A stretch of DNA of 64,000 nt from Cellulomonas sp. KRMCY2 (GCF_000526515.1 NZ_JAGF01000001.1:806001-870000); one strand, 5' to 3'. Positions 35,251 to 43,930 are shown, counted from the first letter of the stretch. Notes: a model not told the origin generated them from the sequence alone. Translations and numbers: made by a program.

Positions 35251-37668
35251 GTGCCCGGCTCCGATGCGCTGCTCGAGGTTCTGCTCGCCGGCGGACGCCG
35301 TGCGGACCGGCTCACCCACGTCCGGCACATCCCTGCGCGGGCGGGGCGGACCGCGGACTGGCCGTCGTGGGCCGACCCGGCGCTCGTGCGGGGCTACCGC
35401 GCGCTCGGCGTCGACCGGCCCTGGGCGCACCAGGTCGAGGCAGCCGATGCCGCATGGTCCGGCCGGCACACCGTGCTGGCCACGTCGACCGGGTCGGGCA
35501 AGTCGCTGGCCTTCTGGCTGCCCGCCCTGAGCGCGGTCCGCGCCGACTCCGCCGCCGGGCTGCTCGACCCGGGCCGCATCGAGTCGACGCAGCGGCGCGG
35601 TTCGGTCCTCTACCTGTGCCCGACCAAGGCACTCGCGGCCGACCAGCTCGCCGGGCTCGCGCGCCTCCTGGCAGCGGCCGGTGCGACCGACCTGCGGCCC
35701 GCGACCTGCGACGGGGACTCCGACGCCGTCGAACGCCGGTGGGCGCAGGAGTACGCCGACGTCGTCCTGACGAACCCCGACTTCCTGCACTTCGCCCTGC
35801 TGCCGGGTCACCGCCGCTGGGCCCGGCTGCTGCGCTCGCTACGCTACGTCGTCGTCGACGAGAGCCACGCCTTCCGCGGGGTCTTCGGTGCGCACGTGGC
35901 CGCCGTGCTGCGTCGGCTGCGTCGGCTCGCGGCCCACCATGGTGCCGACCCGACCTTCATCCTGGCGTCCGCGACGACGTCCGACCCGGCCCAGAGCGCA
36001 GCCCGTCTGCTGGGCATCACGCCCGACGACGTCGTGGCTGTCACCGAGGACACCTCCCCGCGCGGGCGCAAGACCTTCGCCCTGTGGCAGCCACCGGTGA
36101 TCCCCGGCCTCGACCCACTGCTCGGGCTGCCGCCGGACGACGACCTCGGCCCGGACGGTCCCCCGCGCGACGTGGCGCCGACCGCACCCGTGCACCGGAC
36201 CGCCACCGCCGAGATGGCCGACCTGCTCACCGACCTGACCCTCGCCGGGGCGCGGACCCTGGCTTTCACGCGTTCGCGTCGCGCTGCCGAGTCGGTTGCC
36301 GCGACCACCCGCGGCCACCTCGACGAGGTGCGGCGCGGCCTCGGCGCCTCGGTCGCCGCCTATCGCGGTGGCTACCTGCCCGAGGAGCGCCGGGCCCTCG
36401 AGCGAGGGATCCGCGAGGGTGCCCTCCGGGCGCTCGCCACGACCAACGCCCTGGAGCTCGGTGTCGACATCTCCGGGCTCGACGCGGTCCTCATCGCGGG
36501 CTGGCCCGGCACCCGGGTGTCGCTGTGGCAGCAGGCGGGCCGCGCGGGCCGCGCGGGCACCGAAGGGCTGGTGGCGCTCATCGCGCGCGAAGACCCGCTC
36601 GACACGTACCTGGTCAACCACCCCGAGGCGATCTTCGACGCCCCCGTCGAGGCGACCGTCTTCGACCCGACGAACCCCTACGTGCTCGGGCCCCACCTGT
36701 GCGCAGCCGCCTCCGAGGTACCCCTGCGGGCCGACGACGTCGCCCTGTTCGGTCCGGGCACGGCACAGCTGCTGGACGTGCTCGTCGAGCGGGGCGCCCT
36801 GCGCCGGCGGAGCTCCGGGTGGTACTGGACGCACGCCGAGTCGGCCGCGGGCATGACGGACCTGCGCGGCTCCGGCGGCCAGCCCGTGCGGGTGGTCGAG
36901 GAAGGTACCGGCCGCATGCTGGGGACCGTCGACGCCGCAGCCGCCGACGCGACGGTCCACCCCGGAGCCGTCTACGTGCACCAGGGCGCGACGTTCGTCG
37001 TCCAGGACCTCGACCTCGAGGGCTCGGTGGCGATCGTCCGGGCACGGACGGTCGACTACGGCACCTGGTCCCGGTGGCTCACCTCGATCGAGATCGACGG
37101 CGTCCGCCAGGAACGCACGGCAGGGCCGGTGACCTGGGGCTTCGGGTCGGTGGACGTGACGACCCAGGTGATCAGCTATCAGAAGCGCCGGCTCCCGGAG
37201 ATGACGGCCATCGGTGGCGAGATCCTCGACCTGCCCGCCAGGACCCTGGCGACCACAGCCGTGTGGTGGACGGCGCCGATGTCGCTGCTCGCCGAGGCGG
37301 GGCTCGAGGACGGCGACGTCCCGGGCTCCCTGCACGCGGCCGAGCACGCCGCCATCGGTCTCCTGCCGCTCCTGGCGACCTGCGACCGCTGGGACCTGGG
37401 TGGGGTGTCGACCGCCCTGCACGTCGACACCGAGTGCGCGACGGTCTTCGTCTACGACGGCTACCCGGGTGGGGCAGGGTTCGCGGAACGCGGCTTCCAC
37501 CTCGGTGCGACCTGGCTGCGCGCGACTCGGGACGCCATCGTGGGCTGCGGCTGCTCGGCGGGCTGCCCGGCCTGCGTGCAGTCGCCCAAGTGCGGCAACG
37601 GCAACAACCCGCTGGACAAGGCCGGCGCGATCCGGCTGCTCGACGCCGTGCTGGCGCACGAGGGCTGA
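35251..37668 (+). CDS. DEAD/DEAH-box helicase with C-terminal DUF1998 zinc domain (MrfA/YprA-like)
   Basis: An 805-residue superfamily 2 helicase. Walker A is ATSTGSGKSLAF and motif II VVVDESHAF (DESH). The second RecA domain carries ALATTNALELGVDI and QQAGRAGRAG. The C-terminal DUF1998 has the four-Cys cluster CGCSAGCPACVQSPKCGNGN. In Bacillus MrfA this family repairs mitomycin-type DNA damage. GTG 35251 (VPGSDALLEVLLAGG) is used because GGGAGG precedes it and the domain begins there. The frame is open back to 34951 through the nrdD leader repeats, giving an implausible Leu/Cys-rich start. The Streptomyces and Mycobacterium homologues lie at the same place beside the tad genes. Confidence 0.92.
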   Translation: MPGSDALLEVLLAGGRRADRLTHVRHIPARAGRTADWPSWADPALVRGYRALGVDRPWAHQVEAADAAWSGRHTVLATSTGSGKSLAFWLPALSAVRADSAAGLLDPGRIESTQRRGSVLYLCPTKALAADQLAGLARLLAAAGATDLRPATCDGDSDAVERRWAQEYADVVLTNPDFLHFALLPGHRRWARLLRSLRYVVVDESHAFRGVFGAHVAAVLRRLRRLAAHHGADPTFILASATTSDPAQSAARLLGITPDDVVAVTEDTSPRGRKTFALWQPPVIPGLDPLLGLPPDDDLGPDGPPRDVAPTAPVHRTATAEMADLLTDLTLAGARTLAFTRSRRAAESVAATTRGHLDEVRRGLGASVAAYRGGYLPEERRALERGIREGALRALATTNALELGVDISGLDAVLIAGWPGTRVSLWQQAGRAGRAGTEGLVALIAREDPLDTYLVNHPEAIFDAPVEATVFDPTNPYVLGPHLCAAASEVPLRADDVALFGPGTAQLLDVLVERGALRRRSSGWYWTHAESAAGMTDLRGSGGQPVRVVEEGTGRMLGTVDAAAADATVHPGAVYVHQGATFVVQDLDLEGSVAIVRARTVDYGTWSRWLTSIEIDGVRQERTAGPVTWGFGSVDVTTQVISYQKRRLPEMTAIGGEILDLPARTLATTAVWWTAPMSLLAEAGLEDGDVPGSLHAAEHAAIGLLPLLATCDRWDLGGVSTALHVDTECATVFVYDGYPGGAGFAERGFHLGATWLRATRDAIVGCGCSAGCPACVQSPKCGNGNNPLDKAGAIRLLDAVLAHEG

Positions 37669-37779
37669 CGAGCACACCCGCCACCGCCTGCCGACCTGGC
37701 CGGGCACCGAGCGGGCCGCGACGCGCCGGTCGGTCACCGACGCGCCGGTCGGTCACCGACGCCCACCGGCCCCCCACCA

Positions 37780-38214
37780 TCACCGACCCGCGCCCCGGGC
37801 ACTGGCCGGCCCGGCCCGGGCGATCGCGGTGGCCGTGCCGAAGCCGGCCGACCGGGACGCGATGACCTGGACGACACCGTCCGGCAGGAGCACGCACCGG
37901 ACCACCACCGCCCCGTTGCGCTCGATCACCTGCCCGGCGAGGTCGCACGGACTGCCTCGATCCGCGGCTCCCGGCGCAAGGACGACCCCCGGCGGAAGAG
38001 CGATCGAGCTTGCCGCGGCGATGGCCGCCAGATCGGCAGCGGCCTGGGCAGCCGACCGCGCCGACTGGGCGCGACCGAGGACGCCCAGCGCGGCCGCCAG
38101 GACGAGGACGACCGCCAGGAGCCCGATGGCGAGGACGGAGCCGGAGCCCTGATCGTCCGCCGCGCACCGGGACGACCGACGACGCCCGACACTCGCGACC
38201 CGCAGCACCGTCAC
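37780..38214 (-). CDS. Rv3654c-family TadE-like protein
   Basis: A 144-residue small membrane protein, last gene of the tad operon. After RCAADDQGSGSVLAIGLLAV one hydrophobic helix follows, with Gly-Ser at the pseudopilin-like processing position. The outer part contains ARSAAQAAADLAAIAAASS, which is typical of TadE/TadG helical stalks. The GTG start at 38214 overlaps the preceding TadE stop as GTGA. Same order as Rv3655c-Rv3654c. The function of the family is unknown beyond association with Tad-like export. Confidence 0.82.
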   Translation of the reverse strand: MTVLRVASVGRRRSSRCAADDQGSGSVLAIGLLAVVLVLAAALGVLGRAQSARSAAQAAADLAAIAAASSIALPPGVVLAPGAADRGSPCDLAGQVIERNGAVVVRCVLLPDGVVQVIASRSAGFGTATAIARAGPASARGAGR

Positions 38215-38582
38215 GGCTCCAGCCAGGCTGTGGAGTGCGCCGTCAGACCCAGATCGGCTGTCGTCAGCCAGGACGCCGGGACCGCTGCCGAGACCCTGAC
38301 CTCGACCCAGGGCGGATCGCGGACGACCTCGACGCGCGAGGCACCGCCGGCGATCCGACGCACGACGTCGGCCACCTCCGCGTCGGACTGACCGAGTGCA
38401 GCGACCCGGGCACCGGTCCGCGCCCCGTCCGCGCACCGCAGCTGGACCGCTGTCGCCGTTGCCGTCACCAGCAGGACGGCGACGACGAGCACGACCGCAG
38501 GCAGCGCCAGCGCGAGCTCGACCGTCACAGCACCGTGGTCGCGGGGCCGGGCCGCACAGGCCGCAGGAGGTGTGCCCCGCAC
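38211..38582 (-). CDS. TadE-family pseudopilin-like protein
   Basis: About 123 residues. The TadE signature GAVTVELALALPAVVLVVAV combines a processing Gly, a Glu at +5 and a hydrophobic helix, followed by a small outer domain containing a Cys (LRCADGART). GTG 38582 (VRGTPPAACAARPRDHG) with GAGGGA upstream provides the short basic leader expected before the processing site. The frame is open to 38672 through a repetitive stretch. It overlaps the next gene by four bases. Confidence 0.82.
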   Translation of the reverse strand: MRGTPPAACAARPRDHGAVTVELALALPAVVLVVAVLLVTATATAVQLRCADGARTGARVAALGQSDAEVADVVRRIAGGASRVEVVRDPPWVEVRVSAAVPASWLTTADLGLTAHSTAWLEP

Positions 38583-38617
38583 GCGAGATGCTTCCCTCGC
38601 GCGGTCAGCACCCCTCG

Positions 38618-38692
38618 GACGGACAGCAGCCCTCACACGGACAGCGCCCCTCGGACGGACAGCGGCCCTCACACGGACAGCGCCCCTCGGAC
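38618..38692. repeat. Tandem repeat, about 17 bp unit, four copies
   Basis: Alternating CCCTCGGACGGACAGC and CCCTCACACGGACAGC units span the junction between the TadE gene and the DUF4244 gene, running into the latter's last codons. Confidence 0.75.
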
Positions 38693-39208
38693 GATGCCCA
38701 GCAGCAGGCCCCGCACCTCGTCACTGCGCAGGATGACCAGGAGCAGGCCTGCGAACCCCGCCGCCGCCACCGTCGCTATGGCGTACTCCGCCGTGGCCAT
38801 CCCCGCGTCGGGCTCTGCGCGGACCAGGTGGAGCAGACGTGGGCGCCTGCCCGCCGATCGGATCGGGGTCACCGTGCCGGGAGCCGGTCGCCTCGGAGCC
38901 GTACCGGGGACTTCCGGCGCCGGGGCCGCGACGCGGTGGCCCGGTCGGGACGCGGTGGCCGACCGCGGCTGGGTGGTGGCGGGCTGGGCCGTGGCCAACC
39001 CGGTCGAGGCCAGCTCGGTGGCGACCGGCTCGGGCATGGCCGGCTCGGGCATGACCGGCTCGGGCATGACCGGCTCGGGCATGACCGGCTCGGGCATGAC
39101 CGGCTCGGGCATGGCCGGCTCGGGCATGGCCGGCTCGGCCCGCTGGAACGCCGTCGCCCGGCATGCGGCGGCAGCGCTCGGCTGGTTCGTGGTCGTCATC
39201 GTGATCAC
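38669..39208 (-). CDS. DUF4244 pilin-like protein with MPEP repeat head
   Basis: A 179-residue protein. The C-terminal 50 residues (AGMATAEYAIATVAAAGFAG and LLLVILRSDEVRGLLLGIV) are DUF4244, the short Flp-pilin-like module found in actinobacterial tad clusters (Rv3656c position). Normal members are about 60-100 residues. Here the N-terminal part is enlarged by seven MPEPV/MPEPA peptide units, encoded by an exact 15-bp tandem array at 39027-39131, and a further Ala/Thr/Pro-rich stretch. If processed at the Gly-Met before ATAEY the whole repeat head would be cleaved off. ATG 39208 or the in-frame ATG 39199 (MTTTNQP) may be the start. Confidence 0.8.
   Translation of the reverse strand: MITMTTTNQPSAAAACRATAFQRAEPAMPEPAMPEPVMPEPVMPEPVMPEPVMPEPAMPEPVATELASTGLATAQPATTQPRSATASRPGHRVAAPAPEVPGTAPRRPAPGTVTPIRSAGRRPRLLHLVRAEPDAGMATAEYAIATVAAAGFAGLLLVILRSDEVRGLLLGIVRGALSV
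39027..39131. repeat. Coding tandem repeat, 15 bp unit, seven copies
   Basis: GGCTCGGGCATGACC-type units, nearly identical, inside the DUF4244 gene; each encodes MPEPV or MPEPA on the minus strand. Confidence 0.95.
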
Positions 39209-39387
39209 CCTTCGTCATCGCCCTGCATGCCGCGGGCCGCGGACGACGACCCGGTGTGCCGTCGTGGAGCAACGCTCTCTGCGACGCGTCGCCGGCGCCG
39301 CTCGAGCCCCTCGACCCGGTGGACGTCAGTCGACCGACTGAGGCTGTGGACGACCAGCGACCGACGACCGACGGTGCCGACGGGCAG

Positions 39388-39900
39388 TCATCCGCCGAGC
39401 GCTCCCGCTGCCATCGACAGCAGGACCGGCACCAGCCCCACGAGCACGAACGCCGGCAGGTAGCACAGGCCGAGCGGCAGGACGAGGCGCACCCCCAGCC
39501 GACCGGCCGCCTCGAGCGCTCTGGCGTGCCGGTCACGGCGGACGGCCTCCGCGGCAGCGCGCAGCCCGCTCGCGGGTGCCACCCCGTCCTCCCAGCTCGG
39601 CCGGAGCGCTTCCCCGAGGGCCCGGAGCGCAGGGTGACCGGCCTCCCACGCCTCCGGCCACGGAGCACCGAGCCCGAGCGCCACCGCCACGTCGACGAGC
39701 GACGCCCCACGCTCGCCTCCGATGGCGTGCCCGACAGCCGTCAGGGCGCGCGGCACGCTCACTCCGGCAGCGCACGCGGCGTCGAGCAGGTCGAGAGCCA
39801 CCGCGACGTCGACCTCGAGCTCGACCTCGACCGAGGGCACCGGGACCGGAGCGCCGCACGCCTGCCGCAGCCGCGGCAGGCGTCGGCCGACCACGCTCAT
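39388..39900 (-). CDS. Type II secretion F-domain protein, TadC-like
   Basis: A 170-residue inner-membrane platform protein. The GspF/TadC-type domain (VALDLLDAACAAGVSVPRAL ... LRAAAEAVRRDRHARALEAA) is followed by a C-terminal hydrophobic pair (LVLPLGLCYLPAFVLVGLVP). ATG 39900 overlaps the TadB stop as ATGA. Corresponds to Rv3657c. Confidence 0.85.
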   Translation of the reverse strand: MSVVGRRLPRLRQACGAPVPVPSVEVELEVDVAVALDLLDAACAAGVSVPRALTAVGHAIGGERGASLVDVAVALGLGAPWPEAWEAGHPALRALGEALRPSWEDGVAPASGLRAAAEAVRRDRHARALEAAGRLGVRLVLPLGLCYLPAFVLVGLVPVLLSMAAGALGG

Positions 39901-40556
39901 CGTTCTCGACCGGCCGCTGCGGCTGCCCGGACGTGGCGCGCGGTCCATCGTCGGCCCAGCACGGTCAGACCGGTGCCGAGCAGCAGCAGCGCGGTCCCTC
40001 GCCCTCCGTCCAGGAGCACCTGCGCCGGGTTGGCGCCGAGCAGGAAGCCGAGGGCCAGACCCAGCGCCGGCAACCAGGCCAGGACGCGCGCTGTGGCCTG
40101 TGGCCCGGCGAGGGCGGCCCGACGCTGGGCAGCCGCCTCGGCCTCCCGCGCGAGGGAACCGACGACCCGGTCCAACACCTCGGCAGGAGCCGCGCCGACC
40201 TCGACGGCGAGGCGCGCGGCTGCGAGCACGGCGCGGGCGGAGGCAGGGTCGTCCGGGCAGTGCGCGACGAGATCCGGCCAGACCGGGACGCCGGCCACGG
40301 TCCGCACACCGAGGCCACGCTCCCAGGCCGCCGCCGGGCTCGCGCCGCTGCGCAAGGCCCCGGAGACAGTGGTCACCGCAGCCGCGAAGCTCGTCGGCGG
40401 CGCCGCTGCCGCACGACGCAGCGCGACACGGCCTGCCGCGATGCGGTCCCGCTCGGCGCCACCCCGGTGGGCCCGCACCTGGGCTCCGGCAGACCCACCA
40501 CCTCCGGGGCGACCCCCGGGACCGCGGGCCTGGGCGATGCGGCCCGCGCGCGTCAC
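39897..40556 (-). CDS. Type II secretion F-domain protein, TadB-like
   Basis: A 219-residue platform protein. The F domain includes FAAAVTTVSGALRSGASPAA and LAREAEAAAQRRAALAGPQA. A C-terminal hydrophobic region (LAWLPALGLALGFLLGANPA) and a last membrane helix follow. GTG 40556 (VTRAGRIAQARG) overlaps the TadA stop as GTGA; the longer open frame upstream is antisense to TadA codon usage and rejected. Shorter than Mycobacterium TadB, probably lacking one N-terminal helix. Corresponds to Rv3658c. Confidence 0.82.
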   Translation of the reverse strand: MTRAGRIAQARGPGGRPGGGGSAGAQVRAHRGGAERDRIAAGRVALRRAAAAPPTSFAAAVTTVSGALRSGASPAAAWERGLGVRTVAGVPVWPDLVAHCPDDPASARAVLAAARLAVEVGAAPAEVLDRVVGSLAREAEAAAQRRAALAGPQATARVLAWLPALGLALGFLLGANPAQVLLDGGRGTALLLLGTGLTVLGRRWTARHVRAAAAAGRER

Positions 40557-41734
40557 GATCCCCACGGCGGGGCGAGGTCCCACCGGGACGCCAGCCGCTC
40601 CCACCCCGGTCCGACCCGCAGCCCGCCGTCGCGCCCTTGCTCGACGGCGGCCTCGACGGCGAGCCCGCCGTGGGCGTCGCGCAGGACGACGCCCACCTGG
40701 GCCACGTACCGCAGGCCCGCGTCCCGACGGAGGTGGATCACGGCGTGCAACGCGCTGGACGCCTGCGCCGCGACGGCGTCGCGCGACATCCCTGCCAGGG
40801 CAGCGAGCGCCTCGAGTCGCGCGGGCACGTCCTCGACGGTGTTGGCGTGCACCGTCGCGCAACCACCCTCGTGACCGGTGTTCAACGCGGTCAGGACCTC
40901 CCGGACCTCAGCCCCCCGGCACTCGCCGAGCACGATCCGGTCCGGCCGCATCCGTAGCGCGTGCCGCACGAGGTCGGCGAGATCCACCTCACCGGCGCCT
41001 TCGACGTTGCGGTGGCGCGTGACGAGCCGCACCACGTGCGGGTGGTCGGGCTCGAGCTCACCGGCCTCCTCGATGCACACGATCCGCTCCGTCGCCGGGA
41101 CGAGCGAGAGGAGGGACGCGAGCAGCGTCGTCTTGCCCGTGCCGGTCGCACCGGAGACCAGGATGTTCGCGCGCCGGGCGATCAGGGCGCGGAGCACCGG
41201 AGCAAGGCCGGGTGCGACACTGCCCGCCTCGACCAGCTCCTCGAGGCTGAAGGCACGCCGGCGCAGGACCCGCAGGCTGATCAGTGCGCCGCGCGCCGCG
41301 ACCGGCGGCAGGACGGCGTGCAGCCGGGTTCCGTCCGGCAGCCGGGCATCGGCGACCGGTGCCGCATCGTCCAGACGCTGGCCGCCGGCCGCGGCGAGCC
41401 GCACCGCGAGCGCACGGACCTGCGTGGCCCCGCCCAGGTCGACGTCGACCCGCTGCAGCCCGGCGCCCCGGTCGACCCACACCGAGCGAGGTCCGTTGAC
41501 CAGGACGTCGCTGACCTCGGGCGTGTCCAGCAGGGCCTGCAGCACCCCGGCACCGTGCACCTCGGCCCGCACCGCGGCGGTCAGTGCCGACAGGTCCTCC
41601 TGACCGAGCACCGCACCGAGGTCGCGGACCATCACGGCGAGGGCCGCGGCGTCGAGCGGGTCGCCGCCGGCGACCGCGCGTCGGCGCACCTTCGCCAGGA
41701 GCACCGGGTCGACCGGTCGATCAGCCACGGGCAC
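40553..41734 (-). CDS. tadA: TadA/CpaF-type secretion ATPase
   Basis: A 393-residue VirB11/GspE-family ATPase that powers Tad-type export. Walker A is SGATGTGKTTLLAS; the Asp box is RIVCIEEAGELEPDHPHVV; the His box is GHEGGCATVHAN; VNGP in SDVLVNGPRSVWV is typical of CpaF. GTG 41734 (or 41728) is chosen, overlapping the ssd-like stop with GGGCAGGG upstream. The open frame continues to 42520, but that part is a shadow of the ssd-like gene. Corresponds to Rv3659c. Confidence 0.93.
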   Translation of the reverse strand: MPVADRPVDPVLLAKVRRRAVAGGDPLDAAALAVMVRDLGAVLGQEDLSALTAAVRAEVHGAGVLQALLDTPEVSDVLVNGPRSVWVDRGAGLQRVDVDLGGATQVRALAVRLAAAGGQRLDDAAPVADARLPDGTRLHAVLPPVAARGALISLRVLRRRAFSLEELVEAGSVAPGLAPVLRALIARRANILVSGATGTGKTTLLASLLSLVPATERIVCIEEAGELEPDHPHVVRLVTRHRNVEGAGEVDLADLVRHALRMRPDRIVLGECRGAEVREVLTALNTGHEGGCATVHANTVEDVPARLEALAALAGMSRDAVAAQASSALHAVIHLRRDAGLRYVAQVGVVLRDAHGGLAVEAAVEQGRDGGLRVGPGWERLASRWDLAPPWGS

Positions 41735-42539
41735 GGTGCGCCCTGCCCGGCCCCGGGCCCGGCCCCTCGGCGAGTCGGCGCACCGCCCGACCCAGCCGCG
41801 ACCACCGGCCCGGCACGGGGCCGAACCCGCGGTCCACGCCGTCGGCGAGCTGCCGGTCGGTCGGCAGCAGGGTGCCGAGCGGGAGGTCGAGCAGGTCCGC
41901 TGCCTCCGACGGAGACACCCGGGCCCGGGACCGACGCCGCAGCACGAGCCGAACCGCGCCGTCACCGAGGGCGGGTCGCACCGTGAGCGCCCCGGCGACG
42001 CCGAGCACGTCCTGGCCGGTGAGGAGCACCACCTCCGACCGCGGGCCGCACAGCCGCTGGACCACGGTGGGGAGCACGGGGCAGTGGCCCGGCAGGTCGA
42101 CGACGACGGCCGCGCAACCCCGGACGAGAGCATCCCAGACGGCGTCCAGGGCCTGGGTACCCGGAGGCGCCCCCGACCGGTCCCCGCTGAGCACCTCGAC
42201 GCCGCGCCAGCGCGGCAGCAGCCCGGCCAGGTCCTCGACCGCGACCGTGCCACGCACCTGAAGCAGATCGGACCACCGTGCGCCGGGGACGTCCTCGATG
42301 CCGAGCAGGACCTCGATCCCGCCGGCGCCGTGGTCGAGGTCGACGAGAGCCACCCGCCCGCCCGCCAGCGCGAGCTCGCGGGCGAGCAGGGCCGCGAGGG
42401 TCGAGGCACCCGCGCCGCCGACTGCGCCGACCACCACGTGCACCACGGCCCGCACCCCGGCACGCGCCCCGTCCCACGCCCCGTCCCGCACCTGGGCGCA
42501 CACGTCTGCACCTGCCTCACGACGGGTCACTACGGACAT
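41721..42539 (-). CDS. ssd: Ssd/CpaE-like MinD-family protein, first gene of the tad operon
   Basis: A 272-residue ParA/MinD-fold protein. The deviant Walker A is GAVGGAGASTLAALLA, with ALVDLDHGAGGIEVLLG and VVVDLPGHCP further on. The catalytic Lys of MinD (KGGxGKT) is absent, as in Rv3660c (Ssd) and CpaE-type localisation factors, so it is probably a non-hydrolysing or weak ATPase. The usual N-terminal receiver-like domain seems shortened. ATG 42539 (MSVVTRREAGADV) has GGGAGG upstream. It is the first gene of the seven-gene tad operon, in the same order as Rv3660c-Rv3654c. Confidence 0.83.
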   Translation of the reverse strand: MSVVTRREAGADVCAQVRDGAWDGARAGVRAVVHVVVGAVGGAGASTLAALLARELALAGGRVALVDLDHGAGGIEVLLGIEDVPGARWSDLLQVRGTVAVEDLAGLLPRWRGVEVLSGDRSGAPPGTQALDAVWDALVRGCAAVVVDLPGHCPVLPTVVQRLCGPRSEVVLLTGQDVLGVAGALTVRPALGDGAVRLVLRRRSRARVSPSEAADLLDLPLGTLLPTDRQLADGVDRGFGPVPGRWSRLGRAVRRLAEGPGPGPGRAHRARG

Positions 42540-42818
42540 CGAACCTCCCGGTTCACCCACGGCTTCGCGGTTGCCCGCCACTCTCCGCCGTGCTCCTGGG
42601 CGGCCCGGCCGGGGGCCTCGCCAGAGGTGGAGGACGACGCGCGGGCCGAGCCTGTGGACGAGGACACAGCAGCCCGTCGACGAACGCGAACGACGCGCGA
42701 CCGCCATCGGGCACCCCGGCTCGATAGCCTCGGACACGTGCGTCGTGCCGGCGCCATGTCCTGCACGACCAGCACGCCCAGCACGAGCCACAGCGGTGAC
42801 CACGAAGGAGGGCCAGGG

Positions 42819-43607
42819 GTGACACGTGCTGCCGCCTTCTTCGACCTGGACAAGACGATCATCGCGACGTCGTCGGCCACCGCGTTCTCGCGGCCGTTCT
42901 TCGCCGGCGGACTGATCACCCGCCGGGACGTGCTCCGGACCGCCTACGCGCAGTTCCTCTTCCTGGTGGGCGGTGCGGACGCCGACCAGACCGAGCGTCT
43001 GCGCGCGCACCTGTCGTCGCTGGTCGCCGGCTGGGACGTCGCCCAGGTCTCCTCCATCGTCTCCGAGACGCTGCACCTGCACATCGAGCCCTCGGTCTAT
43101 GCCGAGGCGGTGGCCCTGATCGACGAGCACCACGCAGCGGGGCGCGACGTCGTGATCGTCTCCGCCTCGGGTGCCGAGGTCGTCGAGCCGATCGCCGCAC
43201 TGCTCGGCGCCGACCACGTGATCGCGACGAGGATGGAGATCGTGGACGGCCGCTACACCGGCGAGATCGCCTTCTACGCCTACGGCGAGAACAAGGCGAC
43301 GGCTGTCCGCGAGCTCGCCGAGCAGCAGGGCTACGACCTGGCGGAGAGCTACGCGTACTCCGACTCCGGCACCGACCTGCCGATGCTCGAGACCGTCGGC
43401 CACGCCACCGTCGTCAACCCGGACCGTGCGCTGCGACGCCTGGCGGTGGAGCACGGGTGGGACGCCCGGAGGTTCGTGCGACCGGTGGCTCTGCGCCCCG
43501 CGTTCCCACCACCCCAGCGGACGGTGCCGGTGCTGGCGCTCGTCGTCGTCGCGGCAGCGCTCGTCGTCATCCTGGTCCGCCGGCGCGGACGGCCGCGCAG
43601 CAGCTGA
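42819..43607 (+). CDS. HAD-IB family phosphatase (SerB-like) with C-terminal membrane helix
   Basis: A 262-residue HAD-superfamily hydrolase. The nucleophile motif is AAFFDLDKTII; motif II Ser is in VVIVSASGAEVV; motif III Lys in GENKATAV; motif IV SYAYSDSGTDLPMLE. The C-terminus ends in one helix (VPVLALVVVAAALVVILV) and a basic tail, so it is probably membrane-tethered. GTG 42819 has AAGGAGGG ahead of it; the upstream frame is a shadow of ssd. Orthologue of Rv3661 by family and place, divergent from the tad operon. The 279-base gap between this gene and ssd shows nothing recognisable. Confidence 0.87.
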   Translation: MTRAAAFFDLDKTIIATSSATAFSRPFFAGGLITRRDVLRTAYAQFLFLVGGADADQTERLRAHLSSLVAGWDVAQVSSIVSETLHLHIEPSVYAEAVALIDEHHAAGRDVVIVSASGAEVVEPIAALLGADHVIATRMEIVDGRYTGEIAFYAYGENKATAVRELAEQQGYDLAESYAYSDSGTDLPMLETVGHATVVNPDRALRRLAVEHGWDARRFVRPVALRPAFPPPQRTVPVLALVVVAAALVVILVRRRGRPRSS

Positions 43608-43629
43608 GCCGCGCGTGCCGTGAACCGCC

Positions 43630-43930
43630 GCCGGATGCGGCCGGGCGTCCGCCGGCTGAGCCGGCAGGATCCACGTCCCGGATGCACCGGGTGGAATTCC
43701 CGCTCAGAGCCGGGACAAAGAGGGCAACGTGCGGCGGGTCTCTTCCCCTGCCGATCCCAGAGGCGTACAAAGGAAGAACAACAGCACAGCGGGCAGCGAG
43801 AACCCACGCGCGACCAGTCCGCGAGAGGACCTGCCGACCGGGCTAGCCCCGTTGCGGCAGATTTCGTGAAGCGCCTGATACCTCGCTACCCGCCCTGTCG
43901 ATGACGGCGTCCCTCACGGGGCGCCGTCGT
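43630..43930 (+). ncRNA. Candidate 6S-like regulatory RNA (Ms1/scr3559 position)
   Basis: A 306-base non-coding stretch between convergent genes, visibly less GC-biased than its neighbours. It is rich in hairpins: GCCGGC-TGA-GCCGGC at 43651-43665, CCCGG-ATGCA-CCGGG at 43677-43691, GTCC-GCGAGA-GGAC, and CTGCCG...CGGCAG enclosing GGGCTAGCCC. A long closing stem joins ACAGCGGGCAGCGAG (43786-43800) with CTCGCTACCCGCCCTGT (43882-43898), broken by one mismatch and a two-base bulge. A strong terminator-like hairpin follows at 43903-43928. From memory, the abundant RNAP-binding RNA Ms1 (MTS2823) lies just 3' of Rv3661, and scr3559 of Streptomyces lies at the same place. Here the stretch lies just 3' of the Rv3661 homologue. 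Exact ends are unknown; TACAAA at 43766-43771 could be a -10 for a shorter form. Confidence 0.45.
43903..43928. terminator. Terminator-like hairpin between convergent units
   Basis: GACGGCG at 43903-43909 pairs with CGCCGTC at 43922-43928 over a 12-base loop. It ends the non-coding stretch and overlaps the last codons of the convergent Fic-like gene. Confidence 0.55.

Noticed and set aside
41735-42520. Long N-terminal extension of TadA
   Set aside because: Ser/Arg/Cys-rich shadow of the ssd-like gene on the same strand; the ATPase family begins near 41734.
42540-42818. 6C small RNA expected between ssd and the HAD gene, as in M. tuberculosis
   Set aside because: I see no pair of C6 loops on either strand, only one run of five; a covariance search could still find a diverged form.
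43620-43904. A 94-codon frame in the gap after the HAD gene
   Set aside because: Arg/Gln/Pro-rich, no recognisable domain, and the same DNA folds into several hairpins; read as non-coding RNA instead.
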